This document shows, in pieces, positions 10,056 to 19,318 of a DNA stretch of 64,000 bases. The translations under genes were made by a program, and so were the position numbers. Below the pieces are notes generated by a model, which had not been told where the DNA came from, ran no database searches, and worked only from the letters and a program-made list of their open reading frames with translations. The stretch is from positions 124,001-188,000 of the forward strand of contig NZ_PYGC01000004.1 of the NCBI RefSeq assembly GCF_003014495.1. Reading direction: 5' to 3'. Each line of letters begins with the position of its first letter. Position 1 is the first letter of the stretch. This DNA is from Prolixibacter denitrificans (GTDB taxonomy: Bacteria; Bacteroidota; Bacteroidia; Bacteroidales; Prolixibacteraceae).

Positions 10056-11360
10056 ATGAAAATTCAAAGATATATATTCGTTATGTTGCTTGTATCCTTA
10101 TCACTGGGGGTACAGGCCAGAAATTCGGTAAAAGAAATGACGGTAAATGGCTTAAAGGTTGTTTTTATGCCATCGTCGAAACAAACCGTTGCAGCTATTA
10201 TGTTCTTCAAAGGAGGAACTGCAAACTACGATGAAAAACAGCAAGGAATCGGGGCGTTAACCCTGGCTGCTACTTCGGATTGTGGCACGCAGAAATACGC
10301 AAAAGATGCCTTTAAGAATATGGCCGACAAATATGGAGTCAGTGTTAGCGGCTCCGCAGGTTATGACTATAGCAGCATTAGCCTCGAATGCGTCAAACCC
10401 TATTTCTCAGAAGGCTGGAAGTTATTTTCGGAAGCTGTTAATCATCCGGTATTTGAGAAAAAGGAACTGGGGTTATTGAAGCAAAAACTGATTGCCGGTA
10501 TTCAAAACAGAAAAAGCAATCCGGACAATACACTGTCTGATATGTGTATGAAAAATACATTTCAGGGTACACGCTACGCCTACCAGGTTCCCGGAACGGT
10601 TGAAACAATGAAGGCTTTCACACAGGATGATGTCAAAAACTACTACAACAAACTACTAAATGCCAACAAAATGGTACTGGTTATTGTGGGGAATTTGAAG
10701 GAACAGGACATTAGGAAAATGGTCGAGAAGGATTTCGGCAACTTGCCGTCAACTCCGGTTGAGCCAATGCCTGCAGCCATTGCAACCACCATCGATACCA
10801 ACTCCCTGAATACCGAAAGTCGAAAATTGTCGACCAATTATATTCAGGGAATGCTGGGCGCGCCGGCTTTTACATCGCCTGACAGCTATGCTTTCCGGCT
10901 AGCTTTCAATATCCTGAGGAATAAATTATTCGAAGAAGTAAGGACCAAACGCAATCTGTCGTATGCTCCGCAAGCTTTCTCTTCGACTGGTTTTATCCCC
11001 TATTCTGCAGTATATGTAACCACCACAAAACCCAACGAAGCAGTAACCGTGATGGTGAACGAAATGGATACGCTAAAAAACGACGGCTTTACCGACGTCG
11101 ATTTGAGAAATTCGAAAAGTGAGTATACCACTTACTATTTCATGGGAAAACAATCGACCTACAACACAGCCTACTCGCTGGGAGTTGCCAAAATAAAAGG
11201 TTCGATAGATATGACAACTCACTTTATCGACCATATCGATGCAGTGACATTGGCGCAAATGCAAAAAATATTTAGCCAATATGTCGATGGAATTAACTGG
11301 AACTATCTTGGCGATGAATCCGTGATTGACAAAGACGTTTTCAACAGAAAGGTCAAATAG
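10056..11360 (+). CDS. M16 family peptidase-like protein, non-catalytic subunit
   Basis: This 434-residue exported protein (signal peptide to about VQARNS) has the M16 fold: an N-terminal domain and an M16-C domain with the usual FEEVRTKRNLSYAP segment at about residue 290. The place of the zinc motif reads GALTLAA, with no HxxEH, so it cannot bind catalytic zinc in the usual way. In M16B pairs the inactive partner contributes the substrate-contacting R/Y pair in its C-terminal half, and the RTKRNLSYA stretch here fits that role. It lies directly after the active subunit and is followed by a strong intrinsic terminator. Confidence 0.88.
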   Translation: MKIQRYIFVMLLVSLSLGVQARNSVKEMTVNGLKVVFMPSSKQTVAAIMFFKGGTANYDEKQQGIGALTLAATSDCGTQKYAKDAFKNMADKYGVSVSGSAGYDYSSISLECVKPYFSEGWKLFSEAVNHPVFEKKELGLLKQKLIAGIQNRKSNPDNTLSDMCMKNTFQGTRYAYQVPGTVETMKAFTQDDVKNYYNKLLNANKMVLVIVGNLKEQDIRKMVEKDFGNLPSTPVEPMPAAIATTIDTNSLNTESRKLSTNYIQGMLGAPAFTSPDSYAFRLAFNILRNKLFEEVRTKRNLSYAPQAFSSTGFIPYSAVYVTTTKPNEAVTVMVNEMDTLKNDGFTDVDLRNSKSEYTTYYFMGKQSTYNTAYSLGVAKIKGSIDMTTHFIDHIDAVTLAQMQKIFSQYVDGINWNYLGDESVIDKDVFNRKVK

Positions 11361-11385
11361 AAGAGTATCGTTTATTCAAATAAAG

Positions 11386-11425
11386 TCAGCCGATAGATAT
11401 CATTTCTGTCGGCTGATCCTTTTTT
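11386..11425 (+). terminator. Intrinsic terminator after the M16 pair
   Basis: Arms TCAGCCGATAGA and TCTGTCGGCTGA pair over 12 positions with one G.U, enclosing a 7-base loop, and are followed by TCCTTTTTTA. It ends the plus-strand M16 operon; its T-run touches the 3' end of the convergent phosphatase gene. Confidence 0.85.
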
Positions 11426-12047
11426 ATAACTGCCAGTCGTTTTTATTTTTGGCTTTGCTGCTCACCGGTACGGTTTCCAAATGTTCGGCAAGGTTGCGAA
11501 CCAGTTCATTAACCGAACCGTCCTCGTTTAACCCGAAACGACTAATGCTGGTGTTCTCCGGCGCATCCCAACGGGAGTAAGAACCATTGTCAAGATTGTG
11601 CAGTACTGTCCAGAAAGCGCGGATTAAACCGCCATGGCTCATGGCAAAAACCTTCTTTCCTTCATGCTTTTCCTTAAGCAGGGAGAGAAAAGCTTTGGCC
11701 CGCACAATCAAATCTTCAGAGGTCTCTGCTTCTTCCGGCAAATCCATCTCTTTCCAGTTTTTAGGAAACGGCTTTCCCTGCCAATCCGCCAGGTAACGTT
11801 CCCGCAAAAGCGGCTCGGGAATAATCTCTTCCCCCGGATGAAATTGAAGAACTGCTTCCGTCGTCTTCATCGTCCGTCGCAGGTCGCTGGAATATATCAC
11901 ATCGAACTCTTCATTCTTTAAATATTCAGCTAACGCTCTGGCCTGCATCATCCCGTCCTCACTGAGCGTTCCGGGAGTTTGTCCCTGGCAAATTCCTTGC
12001 GCATTCTCTACCGTCTCACCGTGTCTAATCAGCCAAAAATCAATCAT
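11424..12047 (-). CDS. Histidine phosphatase family protein (phosphoglycerate mutase-like)
   Basis: A 207-residue cytoplasmic protein with the phosphohistidine motif IRHGET near residues 7-12, the second arginine in SSDLRRTMKT, the acid-region glutamate in LRERYLADWQGK, and the second catalytic histidine in AMSHGGLI. This is the branch-1 histidine phosphatase (PGM/CobC/alpha-ribazole phosphatase) superfamily. Length and motifs do not separate a broad-specificity phosphatase from CobC; no cobalamin genes are nearby. It is alone on the minus strand, converging with the M16 pair. Confidence 0.85.
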   Translation of the reverse strand: MIDFWLIRHGETVENAQGICQGQTPGTLSEDGMMQARALAEYLKNEEFDVIYSSDLRRTMKTTEAVLQFHPGEEIIPEPLLRERYLADWQGKPFPKNWKEMDLPEEAETSEDLIVRAKAFLSLLKEKHEGKKVFAMSHGGLIRAFWTVLHNLDNGSYSRWDAPENTSISRFGLNEDGSVNELVRNLAEHLETVPVSSKAKNKNDWQL

Positions 12048-12153
12048 TATTTTTCTTTTGCTTGTTCGCCAGCTAAGGAAATCAACATTCGTGTGTTAAG
12101 TGCAAAATTATCATCAACACTACCTTAAATCACGAAAAGTCCGCCACACGAAA

Positions 12154-13383
12154 TCATTTCCACTCTAAACCTTTAAGCACTTCGGTGTAGTGCTGCATAT
12201 CTCTGTTATCCGGTTCCGCCAGACGGTAAATCGTCAGTATTTTCTCCAGGTGAGGAATATCTTTCTGCCCGGCCAACTGTTTGGCATACGAGTAACAAAC
12301 AATGCCCAGGAAGCCGCCCAGACGCTTGTAGGCCATGCGCTGCACCAGATTCGGTTCCGTAACCATTTTCTCGTGCAAAGCCGAAATCTCGTTCTTCCAC
12401 CAGTTTTCGTCTTTCGAAAACAAAGATTGAAGGAACAGCTGCCGCCGGTTGAATTCAAACTGCAGGCTGGCTGTTAACTGCGAAATTTGTTCCTGATAGG
12501 CAGACCGGCGGGCAAGTTCGTTTGTCAGGGTATCGAACGAACCAGCATTGTCAAAAGCTTTCACCGATGCCATGTTGCGGGAGATACAGGCAGCCTGCAA
12601 CAGGGCTCCTGCTCCGGCCAGCGAATCGATTCGTGCATGCTGTACTTTAGTAAACCGTCGAATCTGCTGCTTATTGTCTTTTTTTCCTGATTGAGCCGAC
12701 AACCGGAACCATCCGAACACGTTCGTTAATCTGCTTTTATCCGGCCAGGCATGCGACGCTTCTGTCAGTTCGATGTGGACGTTGGAAGGTGTTAACTCCG
12801 GCTTGAGAATATACTGAACCATCTCCGGAAAATTGAAATCATCCATCCCAATGAGTCCCATAACAGGACAGCTTATTGCCGTCAGTTGGTCCGGGCTGGC
12901 AAAAGCACCACAGGCTATTACCCCGTCGACCTGATGTTTTGCTGCATAGCCCAGCGCCATCCGCGCTCCGCCCGAAAACCCTGCCAGGTAGATTTGCTTT
13001 CCTACCGGGAAACGCTTTTTGATATCGGTAATCAATTGCTGCAGCTCATCCATATAGTGCGGGTCGTCATTCTGAATGAGATTGGAAGCCACCAACACAG
13101 CCGGATAAGTTGTGGCCGCTTCCCTCAAATGCTCAACAGCCGTTTTTCCCGAACCATGCGGGTCGATGGCGACCAACAAGGGCAAACGGGTATCCGCTGA
13201 CTGACGGGCCGGAACAAACACCTCGTAGGTATGCTCCGGGTTCGACAGACAGGAATCGGTTCGTTCCACCGCCGGAACCTGTTTACTACTTTTATGTCTT
13301 GACTGGCAGGCAAAAGTGACGCCCGAAAGGGATAACACCAGGAATAATTGGACAACAGAAACAGGAAGCATAATTCTCATCAT
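12154..13383 (-). CDS. Lipoprotein-like alpha/beta hydrolase (esterase/PHB depolymerase-like)
   Basis: The 409-residue product starts with a hydrophobic export signal ending in a possible lipobox (GVTFACQSRHKSS). Residues ~45-240 form an alpha/beta-hydrolase: nucleophile elbow GFSGGARM, an Asp in IGMDDFNFP, and a histidine in EASHAWP, in the usual Ser-Asp-His order, resembling the polyhydroxybutyrate-depolymerase/feruloyl-esterase-like group. The C-terminal ~165 residues are helical, without a recognised domain, and include RLGGFLGIVCYSYA. A surface or periplasmic esterase is likely; the substrate is not evident. No obvious partner gene. Confidence 0.72.
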   Translation of the reverse strand: MMRIMLPVSVVQLFLVLSLSGVTFACQSRHKSSKQVPAVERTDSCLSNPEHTYEVFVPARQSADTRLPLLVAIDPHGSGKTAVEHLREAATTYPAVLVASNLIQNDDPHYMDELQQLITDIKKRFPVGKQIYLAGFSGGARMALGYAAKHQVDGVIACGAFASPDQLTAISCPVMGLIGMDDFNFPEMVQYILKPELTPSNVHIELTEASHAWPDKSRLTNVFGWFRLSAQSGKKDNKQQIRRFTKVQHARIDSLAGAGALLQAACISRNMASVKAFDNAGSFDTLTNELARRSAYQEQISQLTASLQFEFNRRQLFLQSLFSKDENWWKNEISALHEKMVTEPNLVQRMAYKRLGGFLGIVCYSYAKQLAGQKDIPHLEKILTIYRLAEPDNRDMQHYTEVLKGLEWK

Positions 13384-13465
13384 GATTTTTTCGATGCCTA
13401 AAGGTAATTATACAGGCAGGAATCGCGCTTGGAAAGAGCTATTTTCGAGAAGAAAGAGTAATAAA

Positions 13466-14038
13466 TCACCTCTTCCGGGCACGCGACAAAATTCGTACGC
13501 CCATCAGGATAAAAATAACACCGGCCAGCCATGCCACTACCACGTTGTCGTTAATGAGCTGTCCTCCGGAAAAGAAAATATAAGATCCGAGCACAGCCAA
13601 CAGGCCGCCAATAGTGAAATTGACATAAGCATACTTCTTCGAACTCCGCGGAACATAAATCCAGTGCGGATAGGTTCCGCCTGTAAAATAGCCGTCTACA
13701 TACATCTTACTAATCCATTCGAGGTGCTGGTCGATGTAACTTCCGGTTTCGGTCTGCCGGTCAATCTTGCTCACCTGCCACATTTCAGTTGGGGTATTCC
13801 GGAAAGCGGCATAGTTGGGTGATAACTTTTTCAACTCGCTCAGACTTTCATCGACCGCGAGCAAATCTTCCCATTTCACATTCCGTACAAAATCGTTTTC
13901 ACTCCGAATCGCATCGCGGCTCAGCAAAAACAGCTCGCCCCGAGGTGTCCGGTACGCAAACGTAACCGGCTTCTTCTCACGAACAACATGATACGTAGTA
14001 ATAAAGGGAGATATGGAACGCATAATTTTCATAACCAA
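13466..14038 (-). CDS. Uncharacterised membrane protein with two C-terminal TMs
   Basis: A 190-residue protein I do not recognise. The first ~130 residues are soluble and polar, with a region FAYRTPRGELFLLSRDAIRS and a segment WIYVPRSSKKYAYV just ahead of the membrane part. Two hydrophobic helices follow (about 142-158 and 166-183) and the protein ends in a basic RILSRARKR tail, which favours the C terminus in the cytoplasm. There are ATGs at codons 1, 3 and 6, and the exact start is uncertain. It is probably transcribed alone, because a terminator stands between it and the upstream PNGase F-like gene. Confidence 0.6.
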   Translation of the reverse strand: MVMKIMRSISPFITTYHVVREKKPVTFAYRTPRGELFLLSRDAIRSENDFVRNVKWEDLLAVDESLSELKKLSPNYAAFRNTPTEMWQVSKIDRQTETGSYIDQHLEWISKMYVDGYFTGGTYPHWIYVPRSSKKYAYVNFTIGGLLAVLGSYIFFSGGQLINDNVVVAWLAGVIFILMGVRILSRARKR

Positions 14039-14140
14039 TTGCTTTTAAGCTTCTACTAATTGCTACGAGTAGAGGCCCCGGTTAGGTTTCGACATATCCC
14101 ATCAAAAAGGAGTAAAACATGGTGAATTGGAAGTCGGCAC

Positions 14141-14174
14141 AAAAAAGCCCCGGATATCGACTTTGTATCCGGGG
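14141..14174 (-). terminator. Intrinsic terminator of the sfsA-PNGase F-like unit
   Basis: On the minus strand the arms CCCCGGATA and TATCCGGGG (9 bp, 9-base loop) are followed by GCTTTTTTG. It lies 27 bp after the stop of the PNGase F-like gene. Confidence 0.9.
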
Positions 14175-14200
14175 TCAGTATTCTATTTTCAGATAGAAAC

Positions 14201-15430
14201 TTATTCGTCCCAATCGAGCCATGCCGAAACCAGCCAGAAATTCATTTTGTCTCCCTCGCGGGGTTGAGCTTTGGGAATGCTGAAGGTGATCTGATGCGTG
14301 CCGGCTGCAATGGAATCCAGCGGAATAGTAACCGGCGGCACATCTGTTCCCGGGCACCAATTGGAGCGAGAGTAATCAGACGAGGCAATCGGTTCTTCCA
14401 TCTCCTTCACTTTGTATTTGCCCGCTTTCCAATCGAGGTACTGCACCTTCCGTTTCTCCAGCCAAACACCTGAGCTTGGATTGAACCGCCGGAACGAAGC
14501 GCAATCGGTACGCCAGGGAATGAAATCGTATACTTTTTTCCCGTCAAGCGAAATGATGTTTTCCTTTTGCACAAACTCGTCACCGCCATCATCGCCTCCA
14601 TGTCCGGTAACGATGTACTGCAAACGGACATTCTTTGCCCCTTCCGGGATGTCGACATTGACGTTGATGTTCTTTCGGGCGAAGATATCCGGGTACCCTT
14701 GCGGACCGATGTAATAAACGGTATTCAGCACCGGTTCGGCATGGGTTGGCTTTTGTGCATCGCAGGGAATATCACTTTCATCGAAGTCGAGCGTGGCACT
14801 CAGTTCGTAACCTTCCTTTGTCCAGGTATCCACCCACACGCCAATCCACACGTCGCCTTCCAGCTGCGAGATACGGTCGGTGACATCTTCTTTCCACTGA
14901 ACTTCCTTCGCCCATTTATCGATATAAACCGGCTTCCGCGCCGATGTCGAATCGCTGTAAAAGCCAACACCGAACGGCGTCATAAAACGCATGAGTTCAA
15001 GAACCGGCTGGTAATCGTCGCCAGCAACGATGCCTTGCAAACCTTCCAGTTCTTTCGCCGGCTCAGGAAAACTCTTCTTCCCCGTCCAGATATTCAGAAA
15101 ATTCGTCGATGAATTCTGCGGTATCACAAACAGTGAACCGGACTTGTCCCACCGGTCGCCATGTGATTTCAGGGTAACCGTTGCTGTCACTTTCACCGAC
15201 CGTTGAAAATCGGGAACATGAATTTTCTCCAGCAACAAACGCCCGTCGCCCAGATGGATGATACCATTGGCATCCGGTTGAATGCTGTCTTTCGGATATT
15301 TACCGGGCACAAAATTCACCACCTGGTTATCGAAAACCAGATAGGTCTGGTCGCCCACTGCCGGTATTTTTTTCGGCCCGCACGACGATAGCAGCAATAA
15401 GGCCAGCAGATAAAAAAAGCTCTTTTTCAT
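14201..15430 (-). CDS. PNGase F-like lipoprotein (putative peptide-N-glycanase)
   Basis: Start taken at the ATG at 15430, giving a lipoprotein signal MKKSFFYLLALLLLSSC with the lipobox cysteine; a longer form from 15442 is possible. The C-terminal half carries the hallmark segments of the PNGase F C-terminal domain: YIVTGHGGDDGGDEF, the FIPWRTDCASFRR block, SRSNWCPGT and a closing WLVSAWLDW. The N-terminal half matches the PNGase F N-terminal jelly roll, with HGDRWDKSG (candidate catalytic Asp) and VDTWTKEGYEL. The known enzyme cleaves N-linked glycans from asparagine on glycoproteins; here it would act on the cell surface or in the periplasm. It is 30 bp downstream of sfsA and ends at a strong terminator. 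Catalytic competence is inferred from motifs only. Confidence 0.78.
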   Translation of the reverse strand: MKKSFFYLLALLLLSSCGPKKIPAVGDQTYLVFDNQVVNFVPGKYPKDSIQPDANGIIHLGDGRLLLEKIHVPDFQRSVKVTATVTLKSHGDRWDKSGSLFVIPQNSSTNFLNIWTGKKSFPEPAKELEGLQGIVAGDDYQPVLELMRFMTPFGVGFYSDSTSARKPVYIDKWAKEVQWKEDVTDRISQLEGDVWIGVWVDTWTKEGYELSATLDFDESDIPCDAQKPTHAEPVLNTVYYIGPQGYPDIFARKNINVNVDIPEGAKNVRLQYIVTGHGGDDGGDEFVQKENIISLDGKKVYDFIPWRTDCASFRRFNPSSGVWLEKRKVQYLDWKAGKYKVKEMEEPIASSDYSRSNWCPGTDVPPVTIPLDSIAAGTHQITFSIPKAQPREGDKMNFWLVSAWLDWDE

Positions 15431-15460
15431 AGGATTCAACAATTGTTTGGTAAAAGGATA

Positions 15461-16153
15461 TTACAACTCAAAATCAAGTTTTCGAACCAGTTCAATGCCC
15501 TCCGGCGTCACTTCGGCCTGCATCGGAATGATTTCTACGCCTTCCCGGTAGGCTTCCCGGAGTGCTTTGCCATATTCCGGGTCAATGGCATCTGCCGGCT
15601 CAAATCGTTCTACATCCGTACGCTGGATAATGTAAAGCATCACCGCCCGCATCCCCTGTTTCTTCACTTCCATTAGTGTATTCAGGTGTTTACGTCCGCG
15701 GGTGGTTACAGCATCCGGGAAAAGTGCATCGGTTCCTTCTTTCATGGTTACATTCTTCACCTCGATGAAACAGGTCTCCTTCTCATTTTGAGCCATCACA
15801 TCGAAACGACTGTCGCCGAATTTCACCTCCCGTCTCACTGTCTCATAACCGCTCAATTCGGGAATTCGGTTATTACGGACCGCCTCAAAAGCAATTTTAT
15901 TGGGATTGTTGGTATTGATTCCGACCCAACGTCCATCGATTTTAATCATCTCCCAGGTGAATTTTGTCCTTCTTTTCGGATCGTTCACCGGTGTAAGGTA
16001 CACCTCCGCCCCATCTTCCAGGCAACTTTTCATTGTTCCGGAATTGGTACAATGGGCCGTTACTTCAGTCCCGTCATCTAATTTTACATCAGCCAAAAAC
16101 CGTTTGTAACGCTTAATTAAACGACCATGCACCAGTTCTTTTTCAAATCTCAT
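15461..16153 (-). CDS. sfsA: SfsA family protein (sugar fermentation stimulation protein)
   Basis: The frame opens at 16162, but the internal ATG at 16153 (MRFEKELVHGRLIKRYKRF) matches the normal SfsA start and gives 230 residues, the usual length. The N-terminal OB-like half has HCTNSGTM and the C-terminal nuclease-like half has the FIEVKNVT and FPDAVTTRG(R)KHL motifs, with conserved E/K pairs of the PD-(D/E)XK fold. SfsA was named for an effect on maltose gene expression in E. coli; its real biochemical activity is still unsettled. It precedes the PNGase F-like gene by 30 bp. Confidence 0.93.
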   Translation of the reverse strand: MRFEKELVHGRLIKRYKRFLADVKLDDGTEVTAHCTNSGTMKSCLEDGAEVYLTPVNDPKRRTKFTWEMIKIDGRWVGINTNNPNKIAFEAVRNNRIPELSGYETVRREVKFGDSRFDVMAQNEKETCFIEVKNVTMKEGTDALFPDAVTTRGRKHLNTLMEVKKQGMRAVMLYIIQRTDVERFEPADAIDPEYGKALREAYREGVEIIPMQAEVTPEGIELVRKLDFEL

Positions 16154-16417
16154 ACAAAACAATTTTCAAGCGTTCGGTTATCATTGCCTGTTTTTTGAAG
16201 AGCAATGATATGTTCAAAACTAAACAATACCTTGTTTTCCACGGAAAACTTTATAAAGTTTGTGCCTCTACGTAATGAGAGTTTAACTGTCAAATAACCT
16301 CATTTATGAGATTTTTATTAATCAAAATGTTAATTTTTGAGCGAATACTGTTTTTAATCAGGAGAATGCCGTAACTTGAAGATGTACATAAATAAAATCT
16401 AACCCTTTTTCAATAGC

Positions 16418-17914
16418 ATGCTTTACCCCCAGACAACTGAAAGACGAATGAGGCTTCATCCGGTTACATTGCTGTTTTCAGGTCAGAAAGAGACAGAATC
16501 CAAATTTAAGAAACAGTATTTCAGCGAATCGTTACCACAATTTCGGTTTGCGTTTCTGCTGTTAACGATTCTGTATGCCGGATTCAGCATTGTTGACTAC
16601 CTCTATATTCCCAATCGCTTAACAACGTTCCTGTTCATCCGGTTTGGTATTGTACTGCCCCTAATGGCCGGTACTTTGTTTCTTTCCTATTCCCAATATT
16701 TTGAAAGAGTATGGCAGGGCTTACTGACCCTTTGCTACATTGTTGCCGGTGCCGGGATTAGTTATATGCTCATTCTCGAACCGGAAAACTTTAGTTACTA
16801 TGGTGGCCTGATGCTGGTATTTGCCGCTGGATACTTCTTCATAAAACTGCGCTTTTTATATGCTTCCATAGCCGGATGGATTGTACTGATTGCATTTATT
16901 GTTGGAAAAGTCATTGCACAACAGACTTTCTCGGAACTATTGGTCATCTCTATTTTCTTCTTCACCGCCATGAACCTGATTGGCATGTTCGGCTCCTACT
17001 ATCTTGAGTATTATTCGAGAAGGAACTTCTTTCAGCATCAGCAAAATCTGGAGCAGCAAAACTTGCTCAACGAGGCTCACCAAAACCGCGAAAAGGAAAT
17101 TCAACAGCGCACACTCGAGCTCAAACAAAGAAATAACCGGTTGGAACACGAACTGGAACGCAGTCGGATTATCGAAAACGAATTGATTCGTGTAAAAGAA
17201 AAAGCGGAAGAATCCGATCGATTGAAAACAGCTTTTATCACCAACCTAAGTCACGAACTGCGGACACCGCTGAACTCCATTATCGGATTTGCTTATTTGT
17301 TGTCCGACGACGATATTGAACAGAAAGAACGCTTCGAATACCAACGAATTATACATCAGCAAACCGATCAGATGCTCAGCCAAATCAATGATATCGTCGA
17401 GATTTCGAAGATTGAAAGCGGAAGATACGAGATCGACTTTGTTCAGTGCAATCTCAAAAATATATGCCAGAATGTTACTCAAACGATGAGAAAGCAACTG
17501 CTGCCTGAGGTCGAGCTGATTATTGATGAAAAATCGGAGAATCAAATCATTCCGGATGTTAAAACGGATTGCGACCGATTGACTCAAATCCTGAAGCAAT
17601 TGATTTCGAATGCGATTAAGTATACGCAAAAAGGAGAAATCAAGGTGGGATATAGCATCAACCAACGGGAGCGCCTGCTACAATTCTATGTAAGCGATAC
17701 GGGCATTGGCATATCCGAAGAGAACCGGCAGAAAATATTCCAACGTTTCACCAAACTCGATCCGTTTGCCCAGGGAACCGGCCTGGGGCTCTCGATATGT
17801 AAAGCATTGATCGAGCAAATGGGCGGTAATATCGATTTGGAATCGAGTCCCGGAAACGGAACAACTTTCCGGTTCAGCATTCCTTACGCTCCGGTCGAAA
17901 CAACCGTCAGCTAA
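16418..17914 (+). CDS. Membrane-bound sensor histidine kinase
   Basis: A 498-residue kinase with about six hydrophobic helices in residues 40-205, a coiled-coil linker (about 210-265, rich in Q/E/N/K), a HisKA domain with the phospho-acceptor H279 in LSHELRTPLNS, and a HATPase_c domain with N box QLISNAIKYTQ, G1 box DTGIGIS and G2 box GTGLGLSI. It lacks a periplasmic sensor and a receiver domain, and no response regulator is nearby, so it is an orphan whose signal may be sensed in the membrane. A second ATG at 16448 could be the start. Its stop overlaps that of the convergent ATP-grasp gene by 4 bp. Confidence 0.9.
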   Translation: MLYPQTTERRMRLHPVTLLFSGQKETESKFKKQYFSESLPQFRFAFLLLTILYAGFSIVDYLYIPNRLTTFLFIRFGIVLPLMAGTLFLSYSQYFERVWQGLLTLCYIVAGAGISYMLILEPENFSYYGGLMLVFAAGYFFIKLRFLYASIAGWIVLIAFIVGKVIAQQTFSELLVISIFFFTAMNLIGMFGSYYLEYYSRRNFFQHQQNLEQQNLLNEAHQNREKEIQQRTLELKQRNNRLEHELERSRIIENELIRVKEKAEESDRLKTAFITNLSHELRTPLNSIIGFAYLLSDDDIEQKERFEYQRIIHQQTDQMLSQINDIVEISKIESGRYEIDFVQCNLKNICQNVTQTMRKQLLPEVELIIDEKSENQIIPDVKTDCDRLTQILKQLISNAIKYTQKGEIKVGYSINQRERLLQFYVSDTGIGISEENRQKIFQRFTKLDPFAQGTGLGLSICKALIEQMGGNIDLESSPGNGTTFRFSIPYAPVETTVS

Positions 17915-19146
17915 ATCCGCTCAACTTTTAACCAGGCGCTGAATTGTGCACTATCGGCCGGTGGGACCATCGGCAAAATCCCTTCGACCATTTTTCCGTC
18001 AACTATTCTGGCCGGAAACCGGTTCATTTGAACTGTCATATCACGGTTAAACTTACCCGATTTGTCAAAATTAATTTCCCAACGCCCGCCACTTTCGGGC
18101 GAAATCAATTCGCGCAATTTTAGCGTCAGCGCACCCATGTTGTAACGAGAATTGATTTCAAGGCAAGGATGCAACCGGAGAGCATTCTCTGCATCACGAT
18201 AAAGCAACAAATCGACTCCGAGCCAACCATAATATTGGCTCGAAAAATCACTTTCGGAAAGCGCCTCCTGCAATACCTGCCTGACAACCGGTAAATAAGT
18301 CGATAAAAAGTTTTCTTCTTCTGTGGAAAGTCCCGGTGGAATTTCGCGGATATAGTTTCCCTGGTAACGTCCGGCTGCATCGGTCAAGAATGCAGCCTGT
18401 CCGCGATAAGCAACTTCACCCTTCCCTTCCGAATAGAATTGCAGCGACAAATCAGCCATTTTCTTCAGCCAGGGTTCTACCATTACAAATCCCTGCTGCT
18501 TCAAAAATCCGGAAATAACCTGTTGATTCGATTGATTGAACTCATTTTCTCTCAACATCTGAATTCCCCTTCCTGAGGCACTCCAGGGAGATTTTACTAC
18601 CAACCGTCCCCACCGACTTTGCAACGCGATGATTTCATCTAATTCGGTGCAAGAAACCGGACATCTTTCTTCCGGTAACAACCAGTCGTTCTTCCCGACA
18701 GCGTTTAAAACTTTCGTTAATACTCCGGCTGCTGCTTTCCGGCTGTATATATCACGAGAATCCACTTTCCAGTTGGCCACTGGCGAGTTTTTGAATGCAT
18801 CGGAACAATTATCTTTCAAAGGCTCCAGTCTGTGATGAACAGCCGGACTCCATCCCCACGGATACAAAAATCCTTTCGGTTGCTGACAAAACAGTTGATC
18901 ATTGAGTGCCTCATCTTCTTTCACGAATACCGGAAGCTCCTTCCCTGTTCTTGCCCATAAGCCTAAAAAGTCGTCAGAAGGAACTTCGTGAACCAAGACA
19001 ACATCCTTAAAGGAGGCAAAGAACATTGGCAAAGTGCTCAAATCCTTTTCAAACTGAATCAATCGTTTTGGGGGCATATAGTTGGGGTCGCCATTCACAA
19101 TCGCCAACTCATTTGTCGGATTATAGAGGTATATATCAGGAAGCAT
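17911..19146 (-). CDS. Uncharacterised ATP-grasp family protein
   Basis: I place the start at the ATG at 19146 (MLPDIYLYNPTNELAI) rather than the upstream 19164. The 411-residue protein has no signal peptide. From about residue 185 it shows ATP-grasp features: a lysine-containing RLVVKSPWSASGRGIQ loop, a hinge-like VMVEPWLKK, and a metal-binding end segment GVDLLLY followed by HPCLEINSRYNMG, where the Glu and Asn would hold Mg2+. The N-terminal ~180 residues have no motif I know. ATP-grasp enzymes ligate a carboxylate to an amine or thiol; the substrates here are unknown. It stands alone, divergent from the next gene. Confidence 0.65.
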   Translation of the reverse strand: MLPDIYLYNPTNELAIVNGDPNYMPPKRLIQFEKDLSTLPMFFASFKDVVLVHEVPSDDFLGLWARTGKELPVFVKEDEALNDQLFCQQPKGFLYPWGWSPAVHHRLEPLKDNCSDAFKNSPVANWKVDSRDIYSRKAAAGVLTKVLNAVGKNDWLLPEERCPVSCTELDEIIALQSRWGRLVVKSPWSASGRGIQMLRENEFNQSNQQVISGFLKQQGFVMVEPWLKKMADLSLQFYSEGKGEVAYRGQAAFLTDAAGRYQGNYIREIPPGLSTEEENFLSTYLPVVRQVLQEALSESDFSSQYYGWLGVDLLLYRDAENALRLHPCLEINSRYNMGALTLKLRELISPESGGRWEINFDKSGKFNRDMTVQMNRFPARIVDGKMVEGILPMVPPADSAQFSAWLKVERI

Positions 19147-19318
19147 GGCACAAAAGTACCGCAAAGAAGCAAACGATTAGCGCTAAAGGATCAAAAATCC
19201 CTAACTTGGCAGCATAAAAAAAGAACATGAATTCAGCAACATGTCACAATGATAGTCTTACAAACATTTTGCTGACATATTTCAACAAATACTTGAAAGG
19301 TCTAAAAAATATAATCAG

